Assembly (NCBI GenBank): GCA_019416935.1
Contig: DXWI01000009.1
Coordinates: forward strand, 1-64,000
Source of the DNA: Clostridiales bacterium
GTDB taxonomy: Bacteria; Bacillota; Clostridia; Christensenellales; CAG-138
Direction of reading: 5' to 3'
DNA: 64,000 nt
Shown piece after piece: positions 24,838 through 33,074 of the stretch (positions within the stretch are counted from its first letter, which is position 1; the number at the start of each line of letters is the position of its first letter). Below the pieces are notes generated by a model that saw only the letters and a program-made list of their open reading frames with translations, did not search any database and was not told the origin of the DNA. A program made the translations under genes and the position numbers.

Positions 24838-26411
24838 ACTCTCCCTTTCTCTCCCCTATAGACCGGTTTTCCGGCACAGTATACCGTTTGGATGCCGGTA
24901 CAGCGGCCGTTTCCGTTTTCATAGGTCGCGGTATCGGCAAACGCATCGAGATCGAGCAGCAGCATATCCGCATCGTACCCGTCTCGGAGGAATCCCTTCC
25001 CCTCGAGGCGCAGTTTCTCCGCCGCCAGTCCGCTCATCCGGCGGATGGCCTGCTCCGGCGTGCAAAAGCCCTGCTCGTGTACCATCAGCCGATAGGCGCG
25101 CGCCATGGTACCGAAGGAACGCGGGTGCGGATTCTCCGTCGGCAGTCCGATCAAGCCGTCGGTGCTGACCGCGCAAAGCGGGTGGTGAAGAATCTCAGCC
25201 ACGTCTTCCCCGCTCATGTGGAAATAGATGCCAAGGCCCAGGCCGCCGTTCTTGATGAGGATATCGCAGTAGGCGTCAAACGGGTCCTTGCCGATCTTTT
25301 GCGCGTAATCCGTGATAAACATGCCCTCGGCATCGTGGAACACCGGGCAGCTCGACACATACGTGCCGGAGAAACCGCCGCTGTTGTAGATATAGTTGTC
25401 ATAGTTCGACGGGCGCGACATCTCCTCGCGGATGATCTCCCGCTCCGCAGGCGATTGCAGCGCTTCGACCAGACCCTTCAGGCCGTTTTGAAAATAGCGC
25501 GGCGGAATCGAGACATTGAGCGACGTATTGCCAGCCATATACGGATAGCAGTCGATCAAAACCTCCAGCCCGTCCTGTACCGCCTCGTCGATCATCTCCA
25601 GCACGCGGTGCGGCTTGCCCCAGTTGCCTCGGCCCGCCGCCTTGAGGTGCGATACGCACAGCGGGACGCGCGCCTCCCGGCAAAGACGGATCGACTCGGC
25701 GCGCGCCTCGATCACAAAATCCGCCTCGTTGCGCGGATGCGTCGCATAGAAGCCGCCCTCCTCATGCACAACGCGCAGGAGCGAAAGGATTTCCTCGTTG
25801 TCGGCATAGCAGCACGGTGCATACACCTGTCCGGTCGACAGGCCGAGCGCGCCCTCCCGCATGCAGCGCCGCAGCATATCCTGCATCCGCCTGAGCTCCA
25901 CCGCATCGGGCTTTCGGTTCGCGTAGCCCATAGCCCAGATGCGCAGCGAGCCATGCCCGACAAAGCAGCGCGTGGTGATAGGGTTGCCGAGCGACGCCGC
26001 CCAGTCAAAGAACGTACCCGCGCTCTCGCAGCTTGCGGCCAGGTTTTCCGGCATCTCCGGGTGCGGCGCAATGCCGGACACGAAGCGCGAAAGCAGCGAC
26101 GGGTCCCTCGGATCGCACGGGAACATGGAAACCCCGCACTGTCCTGCGACCTGTGTGGTGATGCCCTGCGTGATCTTGCTCGCCGTCGCGTAGGGCGTTT
26201 TCAGGGTCAGATCGCCGTGCGAATGCGCGTCGATCAGTCCCGGTACAGCGGTCAGTCCCGTTCCGTCCACGACCTGTGCTGCCGCAGGCGCCTCCACGCC
26301 GCGAAAGATGCGCAGTTTGCCGTGTTCCATGCCGACGCTCCCCAAAAAGGCGGGCGTGCCGCTGCCATCCATAATTTGCACGTTTCGAATGAGAATTTCC
26401 ATGGTTTCCAT
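24834..26411 (-). CDS. N-acyl-D-amino-acid deacylase-family amidohydrolase
   Basis: This metal-dependent amidohydrolase of the D-aminoacylase family should hydrolyse N-acyl-D-amino acids or a related amide. Visible are the metal-binding DAHSHGD, GHGSLR, the SHLK motif with its conserved His, and a late STDG Asp. The start is ATG 26411 or 26402 (525 or 522 residues). A TATAAT at 26424-26419 leaves only about seven bases before the first ATG, so the mRNA may be nearly leaderless. Divergent from malQ and coupled to the PfkB kinase downstream. Confidence 0.85.
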   Translation of the reverse strand: METMEILIRNVQIMDGSGTPAFLGSVGMEHGKLRIFRGVEAPAAAQVVDGTGLTAVPGLIDAHSHGDLTLKTPYATASKITQGITTQVAGQCGVSMFPCDPRDPSLLSRFVSGIAPHPEMPENLAASCESAGTFFDWAASLGNPITTRCFVGHGSLRIWAMGYANRKPDAVELRRMQDMLRRCMREGALGLSTGQVYAPCCYADNEEILSLLRVVHEEGGFYATHPRNEADFVIEARAESIRLCREARVPLCVSHLKAAGRGNWGKPHRVLEMIDEAVQDGLEVLIDCYPYMAGNTSLNVSIPPRYFQNGLKGLVEALQSPAEREIIREEMSRPSNYDNYIYNSGGFSGTYVSSCPVFHDAEGMFITDYAQKIGKDPFDAYCDILIKNGGLGLGIYFHMSGEDVAEILHHPLCAVSTDGLIGLPTENPHPRSFGTMARAYRLMVHEQGFCTPEQAIRRMSGLAAEKLRLEGKGFLRDGYDADMLLLDLDAFADTATYENGNGRCTGIQTVYCAGKPVYRGEKGRV

Positions 26412-26413
26412 GG

Positions 26414-26443
26414 TTGTTATTATAGCACAATGTTGTATAATAA
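26414..26443. promoter_or_regulatory. overlapping divergent promoters within an imperfect palindrome
   Basis: A 27-bp imperfect palindrome (26417-26443, arms TTATTATA and TATAATAA) carries the -10 elements of both directions: TATAAT at 26436-26441 for malQ, with TTGTTA at 26414-26419 16 bases before it, and TATAAT at 26424-26419 for the amidohydrolase. A factor bound here would affect both genes. Confidence 0.65.
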
Positions 26444-26472
26444 GCACGATAGATGTACAGGAGTTTGGATAA

Positions 26473-27963
26473 ATGAAACGTAGCAGTGGTATTTTGATGC
26501 ATATCTCCTCGCTGCCCTCGCCCTATGGCATCGGTACGTTCGGCAGAGCCGCCTATGCCTTTGCCGATTTTTTGGCCGACGCCGGACAGTCCTATTGGCA
26601 GATGCTGCCCCTTGGGCCGACCGGCTACGGCGACTCGCCCTACCAGTGCGCCTCCGCCTATGCCGGCAATCCCTATTTTATCGATCTTGATCTGCTGATC
26701 GAGGATGGTCTTTTGGAGGCGGATGCGGTGCGCGCCATCGACTGGGGCAACGACGCGCAGCGCGTGGATTACGGCCGCATCTTTGAAAACCGGCGCAAAA
26801 TACTCTATCAGGCGTTTCTGCGCGGCAGAGAACGCGACCGGGCGGTCGTGAGCGCCTTTCGCAGGGAGCAGGCGGATTGGCTGGAGGGGTATGCGCTCTT
26901 CTGTGCCGTCAAGGAGCACTTCGGCCTGCTGCCGTTCAGCGAATGGGATGACGATATCCGCCTGCATACCGAGGCCGGCGTCGAGCGTTTCGGAAGGATG
27001 CTCTCGGAGCAGGTCGATTATCATGTGTATGTACAGTACCTGTTTTTCAAGCAGTGGAATGCGCTTCGCGGCTACCTCAGGCAAAAGGGTATTCGCGTCA
27101 TCGGAGATCTGCCGATCTATGTACCCTATGATTCCGCCGACGTTTGGGAGCACCCATCGCTGTTCCAGCTCGACGCAAATCGCCGTCCCTGCGGCGTTGC
27201 AGGCGTTCCGCCGGATTATTTCAGCGCGGATGGACAGCTCTGGGGCAACCCGCTGTATGACTGGGACGCCATGGCTGCGGACGGCTATCAGTGGTGGGTC
27301 GCCCGGCTGCGCGCCGCCGGCACGCTGTTCGACGTGGCGCGTCTGGATCATTTTCGCGGGCTCGAGAGCTATTGGACCGTTCCGTACGGCGAAACCACCG
27401 CGCGCAACGGCCAGTGGCGAACCGGCCCGGGCATGGCGCTCGTGCGGGCCATTCAAAGCGCTCTGCCACAACTGGAGATCATCGCAGAGGATCTGGGCTT
27501 TCTGACGCCGGCGGTCAAAAAGCTGCTCTCCGAATCCGGGTATCCTGGCATGCGCGTGATGGAGTTTGGCTTTGAAAGTGCCGACGCCCAATCGCGCGAC
27601 CTGCCGCACAACTACCCGGTGCACAGCATCGCGTATATCGGCACGCACGACAACATGACCGCCATGCAATGGCTGCAGGAGGCTGCGCCGGAACAGGTTG
27701 GGTTTGCCGTCGATTATCTCAACTTGACCGAGCACGAGGGATTGACCTACGGTATGGTTCGCGGTCTGTTCGGATCGCCCGCCGTGCTGGCGGTTGTGCA
27801 GATGCAGGATTACCTTGCGCTTGGCGGCGAGGCGCGCATGAACCTGCCGTCCACGCTCGGCTGCAACTGGCAGTGGCGCATGACAAGCGAGCAATTCTCG
27901 TCCCTCGACCGCGACCGCATCCGCTATTATACGACGATATACGGCCGTATGCGTCAAGGCTGA
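26473..27963 (+). CDS. malQ: 4-alpha-glucanotransferase (amylomaltase)
   Basis: MalQ (GH77) transfers alpha-1,4-glucan segments, releasing glucose from maltooligosaccharides and making longer chains for phosphorylase. The 496-residue length and motifs fit: ILMHISSLPSPYGIGTFG, GDLPIYVPYDSADVW, the nucleophile Asp in VARLDHFRGLESYW, acid/base EDLGFLTP and GTHDN. AGGAGTTTGGATAA precedes the ATG. glgP about 2.5 kb away would process the chains formed. Confidence 0.95.
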   Translation: MKRSSGILMHISSLPSPYGIGTFGRAAYAFADFLADAGQSYWQMLPLGPTGYGDSPYQCASAYAGNPYFIDLDLLIEDGLLEADAVRAIDWGNDAQRVDYGRIFENRRKILYQAFLRGRERDRAVVSAFRREQADWLEGYALFCAVKEHFGLLPFSEWDDDIRLHTEAGVERFGRMLSEQVDYHVYVQYLFFKQWNALRGYLRQKGIRVIGDLPIYVPYDSADVWEHPSLFQLDANRRPCGVAGVPPDYFSADGQLWGNPLYDWDAMAADGYQWWVARLRAAGTLFDVARLDHFRGLESYWTVPYGETTARNGQWRTGPGMALVRAIQSALPQLEIIAEDLGFLTPAVKKLLSESGYPGMRVMEFGFESADAQSRDLPHNYPVHSIAYIGTHDNMTAMQWLQEAAPEQVGFAVDYLNLTEHEGLTYGMVRGLFGSPAVLAVVQMQDYLALGGEARMNLPSTLGCNWQWRMTSEQFSSLDRDRIRYYTTIYGRMRQG

Positions 27964-27979
27964 TCCGATCAGCTATCAC

Positions 27980-28021
27980 AAAAGCCGCGCAGGAACAAAC
28001 GTCCGTTCCACGCGGCTTTTG
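27980..28021. terminator. terminator after malQ
   Basis: AAAAGCCGCG pairs with CGCGGCTTTT, flanked by A and T runs. Confidence 0.85.
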
Positions 28022-28124
28022 TTGACTGTTATTCTGCGTTGCTTGCCGCAACCGCATGACTTCCGGTATAAAGGAGGCAGCAAACGGGGGGGCGTTCAAA
28101 CCCCAGAAGGAGGAGCATTTATCC

Positions 28125-28544
28125 ATGCTGCATGAAAATCTGAAAGCGCTGCGAAAAGCGGCCGGTATCTCGCAGGAGGAGCTTGCCATCCGACTGCACG
28201 TGGTGCGCCAAACGATTTCCAAATGGGAGAAGGGACTGTCCGTGCCGGACGCGGAAATGCTGATGCGCATTGCGGAGGTGTTCGAGGTATCCGTGAGCGA
28301 ACTGCTCGGCGCAGGATTTGAAAGCAGAGCGGAGCAGCCGTCGGTCGCGGAACAGCTCTCCCGCATCAATGAGCAGCTCGCGATCAAAAACCGGCGAGCG
28401 CGCCGCATCTGGAGGATCATTGCCGGCGTTGTGATTACGGTCGTTGTTGTGAACGTACTGCTCATCGTTTTGAGCTTTGCGGCGTTCTCTGCATATGATA
28501 CGCCCGCAAAAACGCAGACCGAGTCCATTCCATTGGAGCCCTAG
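28125..28544 (+). CDS. XRE-family regulator with C-terminal membrane anchor
   Basis: An XRE helix-turn-helix fills residues 1-65 (LKALRKAAGISQEELAIRLH, then VVRQTISKWEKG and VPDAEMLMRIAEVFEVS). After a charged linker there is one membrane segment (IIAGVVITVVVVNVLLIVLS) near the C-terminus, so the DNA-binding domain would be held at the membrane in the cytoplasm. AAGGAGGAGC precedes the ATG at 28125. It may respond to envelope state or control the small membrane protein next door, which is convergent; targets unknown. Confidence 0.85.
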   Translation: MLHENLKALRKAAGISQEELAIRLHVVRQTISKWEKGLSVPDAEMLMRIAEVFEVSVSELLGAGFESRAEQPSVAEQLSRINEQLAIKNRRARRIWRIIAGVVITVVVVNVLLIVLSFAAFSAYDTPAKTQTESIPLEP

Positions 28545-28561
28545 CGCCGACATGCGGCCCA

Positions 28562-28804
28562 TCAGTACTTTTGCCGTGGTGCTTCCCGCCGGGCCGCGGC
28601 GCGCGAAGCGGCATCGACGAACCAGCCGCGAAGCAGCAGCACCGCCGCCCACAGCAGCAGCGCGCCGATAAACCACCAGCTCGACCAGCCGCGCCAAAAG
28701 TGCAGCAAAAGCAAAAACAGCACGGCGATCAGCCCCGCCGGATGGAACAGCATATCCACAATCAGGCTCAGCAGCAGACCGCCAAGCCGTCGAAGCAAGC
28801 GCAC
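28562..28804 (-). CDS. small hydrophobic membrane protein
   Basis: This 80-residue protein starts at GTG with GGAGGTGGAGTT upstream. It has two or three membrane segments (LGGLLLSLIVDMLF; AGLIAVLFLLLLHFW; WWFIGALLLWAAVLLLRGW) and a basic tail. No family recognised. It converges on the membrane-anchored XRE regulator, ending 17 bases from it. Confidence 0.6.
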   Translation of the reverse strand: MRLLRRLGGLLLSLIVDMLFHPAGLIAVLFLLLLHFWRGWSSWWFIGALLLWAAVLLLRGWFVDAASRAAARREAPRQKY

Positions 28805-28848
28805 AACTCCACCTCCATGCCGTTGCAGAACGGTTTAAAGCGTCCCAA

Positions 28849-28897
28849 TGCCCGCCGCTCTCCAGTCCTTGACGTGCGCACCGGAGAGCGGCGGGCA
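28849..28897. terminator. long GC-rich hairpin, 15-bp perfect stem
   Basis: TGCCCGCCGCTCTCC pairs perfectly with GGAGAGCGGCGGGCA across a 19-base loop. No clear T run follows on either strand, so it may be a structured RNA element or a weak terminator. The rest of 28805-29084 shows nothing else. Confidence 0.5.
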
Positions 28898-29084
28898 CAT
28901 AAGGGACGGGTTCGGCCGCCATGTCGTGTGATTCCTGCCGGAACAGAGCGCGCACATCAAGGTCGTTCCCATGCTCCAAGAATCCGTCAAAGCAGCGCTG
29001 AATTGCTCAATGCCAATTGAGCTTTTGCATCCTGATAAATCCTTCCGTTATGAAGAAATCATCCAATGTATGAACCGTTTTTAG

Positions 29085-29795
29085 TTATGTATCAAAAAGA
29101 AAAATGTTGGGGACAGCGTCTGCACCAAAGGTTTTTATCACCATCCGGTACATGGCTTTTGCGTGGATTCGGTCATGCCAAACAAAGCGTCGTATGACCT
29201 TTCGGAGAGACCATTCCTCACCATAGCTTCCGGAAATAACGGGATTGTTCAGATAATCCGATTGCTGCTCCAACCGGGAAAACCCACGCTCTCTACACTC
29301 CATAATAGTTCCCACATTGTCGGCCTCGACGCCGATTTCGCCGAAATAGTATTCGTTCACATTCTTTGTGTGTTCGTACATCTCTTGCGCCGTGCGGGGA
29401 ACTTGGCCGTAGAAGGTGCGGCGGACAGGCAGGCAGCTTTTTCCTTTGTCCGGAACCGCTCCATAAAGAGCATGGAAATCTTGAGCAGATTTTAGTGCCA
29501 GAGCTTTCAGCTTCTGGTACGCATCTGGGCTGAGCGGGCGCTTTTCCGCATCAAACAGCACGGAGGAATCAGCATCACAAATATCCAGATCGGACTCCTT
29601 TTCCTGTACGATTTCGATATCAAAGGAATCTGGAACAGACATGCTTTGCCAGCGAAGATAGGAGGCTGCCTCTTGACGCATTTTACTGAGAGCTTCTTGT
29701 TTTGATACCCCTCTCGTGAATGCACCAACCAGATTTTCAGAAAACAGCATGGTGTCATTTCCGTTATGTTCCCGTACACATGGAAGCTTTTTCAT
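29085..29795 (-). CDS. DinB-like/unknown C-terminal protein of the split SEL1 locus
   Basis: From ATG 29795 this encodes 236 residues with no recognised strong domain. A late His/Asp pattern (RRFVWHDRIHAKAMYRM) recalls DinB/YfiT metal-binding four-helix bundles; this is a weak call. The frame stays open upstream to beyond 29897, where it carries sensible SEL1-like sequence (AMESNDPEAVDEARIEWNNG). The protein may therefore be made as the C-terminal part of a fusion by frameshift from the SEL1 gene, or from its own ATG 11 bases after that gene's stop. AT-richer than its neighbours, suggesting recent transfer. Confidence 0.6.
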   Translation of the reverse strand: MKKLPCVREHNGNDTMLFSENLVGAFTRGVSKQEALSKMRQEAASYLRWQSMSVPDSFDIEIVQEKESDLDICDADSSVLFDAEKRPLSPDAYQKLKALALKSAQDFHALYGAVPDKGKSCLPVRRTFYGQVPRTAQEMYEHTKNVNEYYFGEIGVEADNVGTIMECRERGFSRLEQQSDYLNNPVISGSYGEEWSLRKVIRRFVWHDRIHAKAMYRMVIKTFGADAVPNIFLFDT

Positions 29796-29806
29796 CGTGG
29801 TACCTG

Positions 29807-30253
29807 CTACCTTACCATTGGTTTCTTTAGCGTCACACCCGTTATTCCATTCGATGCGCGCCTCGTCAACAGCTTCAGGATCATTGCTCTCCATGGCTTT
29901 TTTAGCAGGCATTCCGCCTTTTTACGGTCGCTGCAATCAAAGATACCTTGATTGTAAAACCGGCCTGCCGGCACCATGTCCTTGCCATACCCAGCCTCGG
30001 CACTCTTCATGTGCATCTGAAAGGCAGTTTTCAAGCCAGCATCTGTTCCATAGCCGTAGTGATGGCAAATGCCGAGGTTATACGCAGCTTCCACATGACC
30101 CTGCATGGCGGCCCTTTGCAACAGCGCAAGTGCAAAAACATTGTCCTCGGCAATACTGTTACCATAAATGTGCATCATTGCCTGTCGATATTGGCAATCA
30201 GCATTTCCCTGTGCAGCAGCATTTTGAAGCCTTGAAATTTCATCCTGTGTCAT
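29807..30253 (-). CDS. SEL1-repeat protein, shifts frame at A AAA AAG
   Basis: SEL1/TPR-like repeats are clear (AAAQGNADCQYRQAMMHIYG; LLQRAAMQGHVEAAYNLGIC; HMKSAEAGYGKDM). At 29903-29897 the codons CTA AAA AAG form the heptamer A AAA AAG. After it the zero frame gives atypical sequence and stops, while the -1 frame continues as good SEL1-like protein. Either a base has been lost in the A run or -1 frameshifting joins it to the gene at 29085. AGAGGAAAGAAC precedes the ATG at 30253. SEL1 proteins are scaffolds for protein-protein contacts. Confidence 0.7.
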   Translation of the reverse strand: MTQDEISRLQNAAAQGNADCQYRQAMMHIYGNSIAEDNVFALALLQRAAMQGHVEAAYNLGICHHYGYGTDAGLKTAFQMHMKSAEAGYGKDMVPAGRFYNQGIFDCSDRKKAECLLKKPWRAMILKLLTRRASNGITGVTLKKPMVR

Positions 30254-30422
30254 GTTCTTTCCTCTTCTGTACAATGTGCTCTATCGGGCATTTCTTTGTT
30301 TCTCTGGAGGATAACTCTTTGGAACTATACGAAAAAGCAGTCGCAAGCATGTAGCGTCAATTACAATAAAGCAAACACAAAAAGACATTTTTTCAGCAAA
30401 AGCGAAGTTTTTGACGGTCTGA

Positions 30423-30449
30423 GACGGCCGGCGCAATGCGCCGGCCGTC
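30423..30449 (-). terminator. hairpin downstream of glgP
   Basis: GACGGCCGGCGC pairs with GCGCCGGCCGTC, 12 perfect base pairs with a 3-base loop. On the minus strand it is followed within a few bases by CCGTCAAAAACTTCG, similar to the start of the dispersed repeat. Confidence 0.65.
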
Positions 30450-30461
30450 GGCCATGATTGG

Positions 30462-32831
30462 TTAGAACAGTTTTGTCGGATGCGGTTCTTCAACGGGCTG
30501 AATGTTCCACGTCTCCTCCGCATACTGCCGGATCGTCCGGTCGGACGAAAACTTGCCGGCCGACGCCACGTTGACCAGGCACTTGCGGCCAAAGGCAATC
30601 TCATCGCGCGTATCATAGATCGCCTGCAGCTTGCGCTCAATGTAGGGCAGCATCTCCAGCAGTACAAAGTAGTTGTCCGGTCTGTGCCAGCTCGCCCCAT
30701 ACAGAAGCGATCGATGCAGATCCGCAAACGCACCGGTGCCGTCGTCGGATACGGTGCCATCGATCAGCGTATCCACAACGCGGCGGATGCGCGGTTCAAA
30801 CTCATACAGCGTTTTCGGATCATAGCTGTCGCGGCGGGCGTTGAGTTCCTCCACCCGATAGCCGAACACATAGTTGTTCTCCTCGCCGGCCTGCTGCACG
30901 ATCTCGATATTCGCTCCGTCATAGGTGCCGAGCGTCACGGCGCCGTTGAGCATCAGTTTCATATTGCCCGTTCCGGAGGCCTCCGTTCCGGCGGGCGAAA
31001 TCTGCTCGGAGATGTCCGCCGCCGGCATGATGTGCTCGGCATAGGAGCAGTTGTAGTTCTGCACGAACACCACGCGCATGCGGTCATGCACCGTGGGGTC
31101 GTTGTTGATCAATTTGGCGATTTCGTTGATATATTTGATGATGGCCTTGGCGCGAAGATAGCCCGGCGCCGCCTTTGCGCCGAAAATGAACGCCGTCGGC
31201 GGAAAGTCCTGTATGCGGCCGTCGCGAATACCGAAATAGATATCGAGGATCGCAAAGGCATTGAGAAGCTGGCGCTTGTATTCGTGCATGCGCTTGACCT
31301 GCACGTCAAACACAAAGTGCGGCGGCAGCTGCACGCCCTCCAGCCGCTCGATCACCGCCGAAAGCTGCGCCTTCTTTTGCTGCTTGATATCGCGGAACGC
31401 GCGCACATCCGCATCGGACAGGTGCTCGCGAAGCCCTTGCAGGCGGTTCAGATCGGTCATGCAGCCCTCGCCGACGCGCTCATTGATGAACTTCGTCAGT
31501 TCCGGGTTGCAAAGGCCGAGCCAGCGGCGCTGCGTAATGCCGTTCGTCTTGTTATGGAAGCGCTCCGGGTAGAGCCCATACCAGTCCTTGAGCACGTCGC
31601 GCTTCAAAATCTCCGTGTGAATGGCGGCAACGCCGTTGACAAACTTCGAGCAGTACACCGCGAGGTTCGCCATGTGGATGAGCTTGCCCTGAATGATGGC
31701 CATGTGGCTGCATTCCATGCCGCGCGACATGAGCTCGCCGCACAGCTTGGCATTGATGCGGTAGATGATGTCGAAGATCTCCGGCAGCACGGAGCGGAAC
31801 AGATCCGCGTCCCACTTTTCGAGCGCCTCGGCCATGATGGTATGGTTGGTATAGTTGAAGGTCTCCGCAGCAACGGAGAACGCCTGCTCGAAGTCCAGCC
31901 CCTCGCGCATCAGCAGACGGATCAATTCCGGAATGCTGACGGTCGGATGCGTATCGTTGAGCTGAATCGTCACATGCTTTGCAAAGTCGCTCACCGGACG
32001 GCCCTCACGCTTAAAGCGGAACAGAATGTCCTGCAGCGACGCAGAGGACAGGAAGTACTGCTGCTTGAGACGCAAAATTTTTCCCGCGGACGTAGAATCG
32101 TTCGGATAGAGCACGCGGGTAATATCCTCCACCGTGTTCTTCTCCATCACGGCCTTGGCATACTCCTGATCGTTGAAGAGCTGGAAATCGAACTCCTGCA
32201 TGGGCGCGCTCTCCCACAGACGGAGCGTGCCGATGTTGTTGGTGCCGTAGCCGATGATCGGCATATCGTAGGGAATGGCGCGCACGGTTTGATCCGCGAA
32301 GGCGACGGTGACCTCGTGCGTGTCGCGGCGGCGCCCCCAAGGATCGCCCAGCCGCTGCCAGTCGTCCGCGCTCTCGTGCTGAAACCCATTCTCAAAGCTC
32401 TGCTTGAACAGGCCGTACTTATAGCGCAGGCCGTATCCGTCGAGCGGCAGATTCATCGTCGCCGCCGAATCGAGAAAACATGCCGCAAGACGGCCGAGGC
32501 CGCCGTTGCCGAGCGCCGCATCCTCAATATCCTCGAACATATTCAAGTCCAGACCGCGCTCCAAAAACGCGGCGCGCACATCCTCCAGAATGCCCAGAGA
32601 AAACAGATTGTTATAGACCATGCGCCCCATCAGGTATTCCGCGCTGAAATAATAGGCCTCGCGGGTGCGCTCATGCGCATGGCGGCTCTCATACCAGTTT
32701 TCGGCTATCGCATCCATCACAACGCGGCCAAGCGCCTCGTGGAGCTGTCCGGTCGTTGCATCGGAGAGCGCAACCTGATGGTCGCGTTTGAGCACCAGCT
32801 CGATGAGATCCATAATCCGGTCGATTTTCAT
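30462..32831 (-). CDS. glgP: glycogen/alpha-glucan phosphorylase
   Basis: GlgP (GT35) releases glucose 1-phosphate from alpha-1,4-glucans. The 789-residue length is typical. YFSAEYLMGR, ALGNGGLGRLAACFLDS, FNYTNHTIMAEALEKW and the pyridoxal-phosphate lysine in EASGTGNMKLMLNGA are all present. ATG 32831 has GGAGG six bases upstream; the ATG at 32861 has no site. Strong promoter at 32987-32959. It supplies glucose 1-phosphate together with MalQ. Confidence 0.97.
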   Translation of the reverse strand: MKIDRIMDLIELVLKRDHQVALSDATTGQLHEALGRVVMDAIAENWYESRHAHERTREAYYFSAEYLMGRMVYNNLFSLGILEDVRAAFLERGLDLNMFEDIEDAALGNGGLGRLAACFLDSAATMNLPLDGYGLRYKYGLFKQSFENGFQHESADDWQRLGDPWGRRRDTHEVTVAFADQTVRAIPYDMPIIGYGTNNIGTLRLWESAPMQEFDFQLFNDQEYAKAVMEKNTVEDITRVLYPNDSTSAGKILRLKQQYFLSSASLQDILFRFKREGRPVSDFAKHVTIQLNDTHPTVSIPELIRLLMREGLDFEQAFSVAAETFNYTNHTIMAEALEKWDADLFRSVLPEIFDIIYRINAKLCGELMSRGMECSHMAIIQGKLIHMANLAVYCSKFVNGVAAIHTEILKRDVLKDWYGLYPERFHNKTNGITQRRWLGLCNPELTKFINERVGEGCMTDLNRLQGLREHLSDADVRAFRDIKQQKKAQLSAVIERLEGVQLPPHFVFDVQVKRMHEYKRQLLNAFAILDIYFGIRDGRIQDFPPTAFIFGAKAAPGYLRAKAIIKYINEIAKLINNDPTVHDRMRVVFVQNYNCSYAEHIMPAADISEQISPAGTEASGTGNMKLMLNGAVTLGTYDGANIEIVQQAGEENNYVFGYRVEELNARRDSYDPKTLYEFEPRIRRVVDTLIDGTVSDDGTGAFADLHRSLLYGASWHRPDNYFVLLEMLPYIERKLQAIYDTRDEIAFGRKCLVNVASAGKFSSDRTIRQYAEETWNIQPVEEPHPTKLF

Positions 32832-32958
32832 GTTTTCCTCCATTCCTTTCTCAGGAAACATTTCGGTTCAGCAGCTTACCGCCCATTTGTCGTTTGAGCC
32901 GCTTTGGGCAGGATTGCCCGATCATTTTACATGAAAGCGCCCAATAAGACTAGTATAT

Positions 32959-32987
32959 AGTATAGCACGTTTTCTTGTCATGTGCAA
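32959..32987 (-). promoter_or_regulatory. promoter of glgP
   Basis: On the minus strand TTGCAC (32987-32982) and TATACT (32964-32959) are 17 bases apart. Confidence 0.75.
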
Positions 32988-33017
32988 AATTCCCTGCTGT
33001 TTTTTGCGGTATTTCGA

Positions 33018-33049
33018 CGAAAAAACGGGCCGGTGCAAAGCACCGGCCC
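33018..33049 (-). terminator. terminator of the NlpC/P60 gene
   Basis: GGGCCGGTGC pairs with GCACCGGCCC and is followed on the minus strand by a run of six T. Confidence 0.9.
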
Positions 33050-33074
33050 AAGTGTAGGAAATCATGAAAAGGGG

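Noticed and set aside
30480..32897. Long plus-strand frame opposite glgP
   Set aside because: It mirrors the glgP codons exactly and its His/Arg-rich composition is typical of antisense frames in GC-rich DNA.
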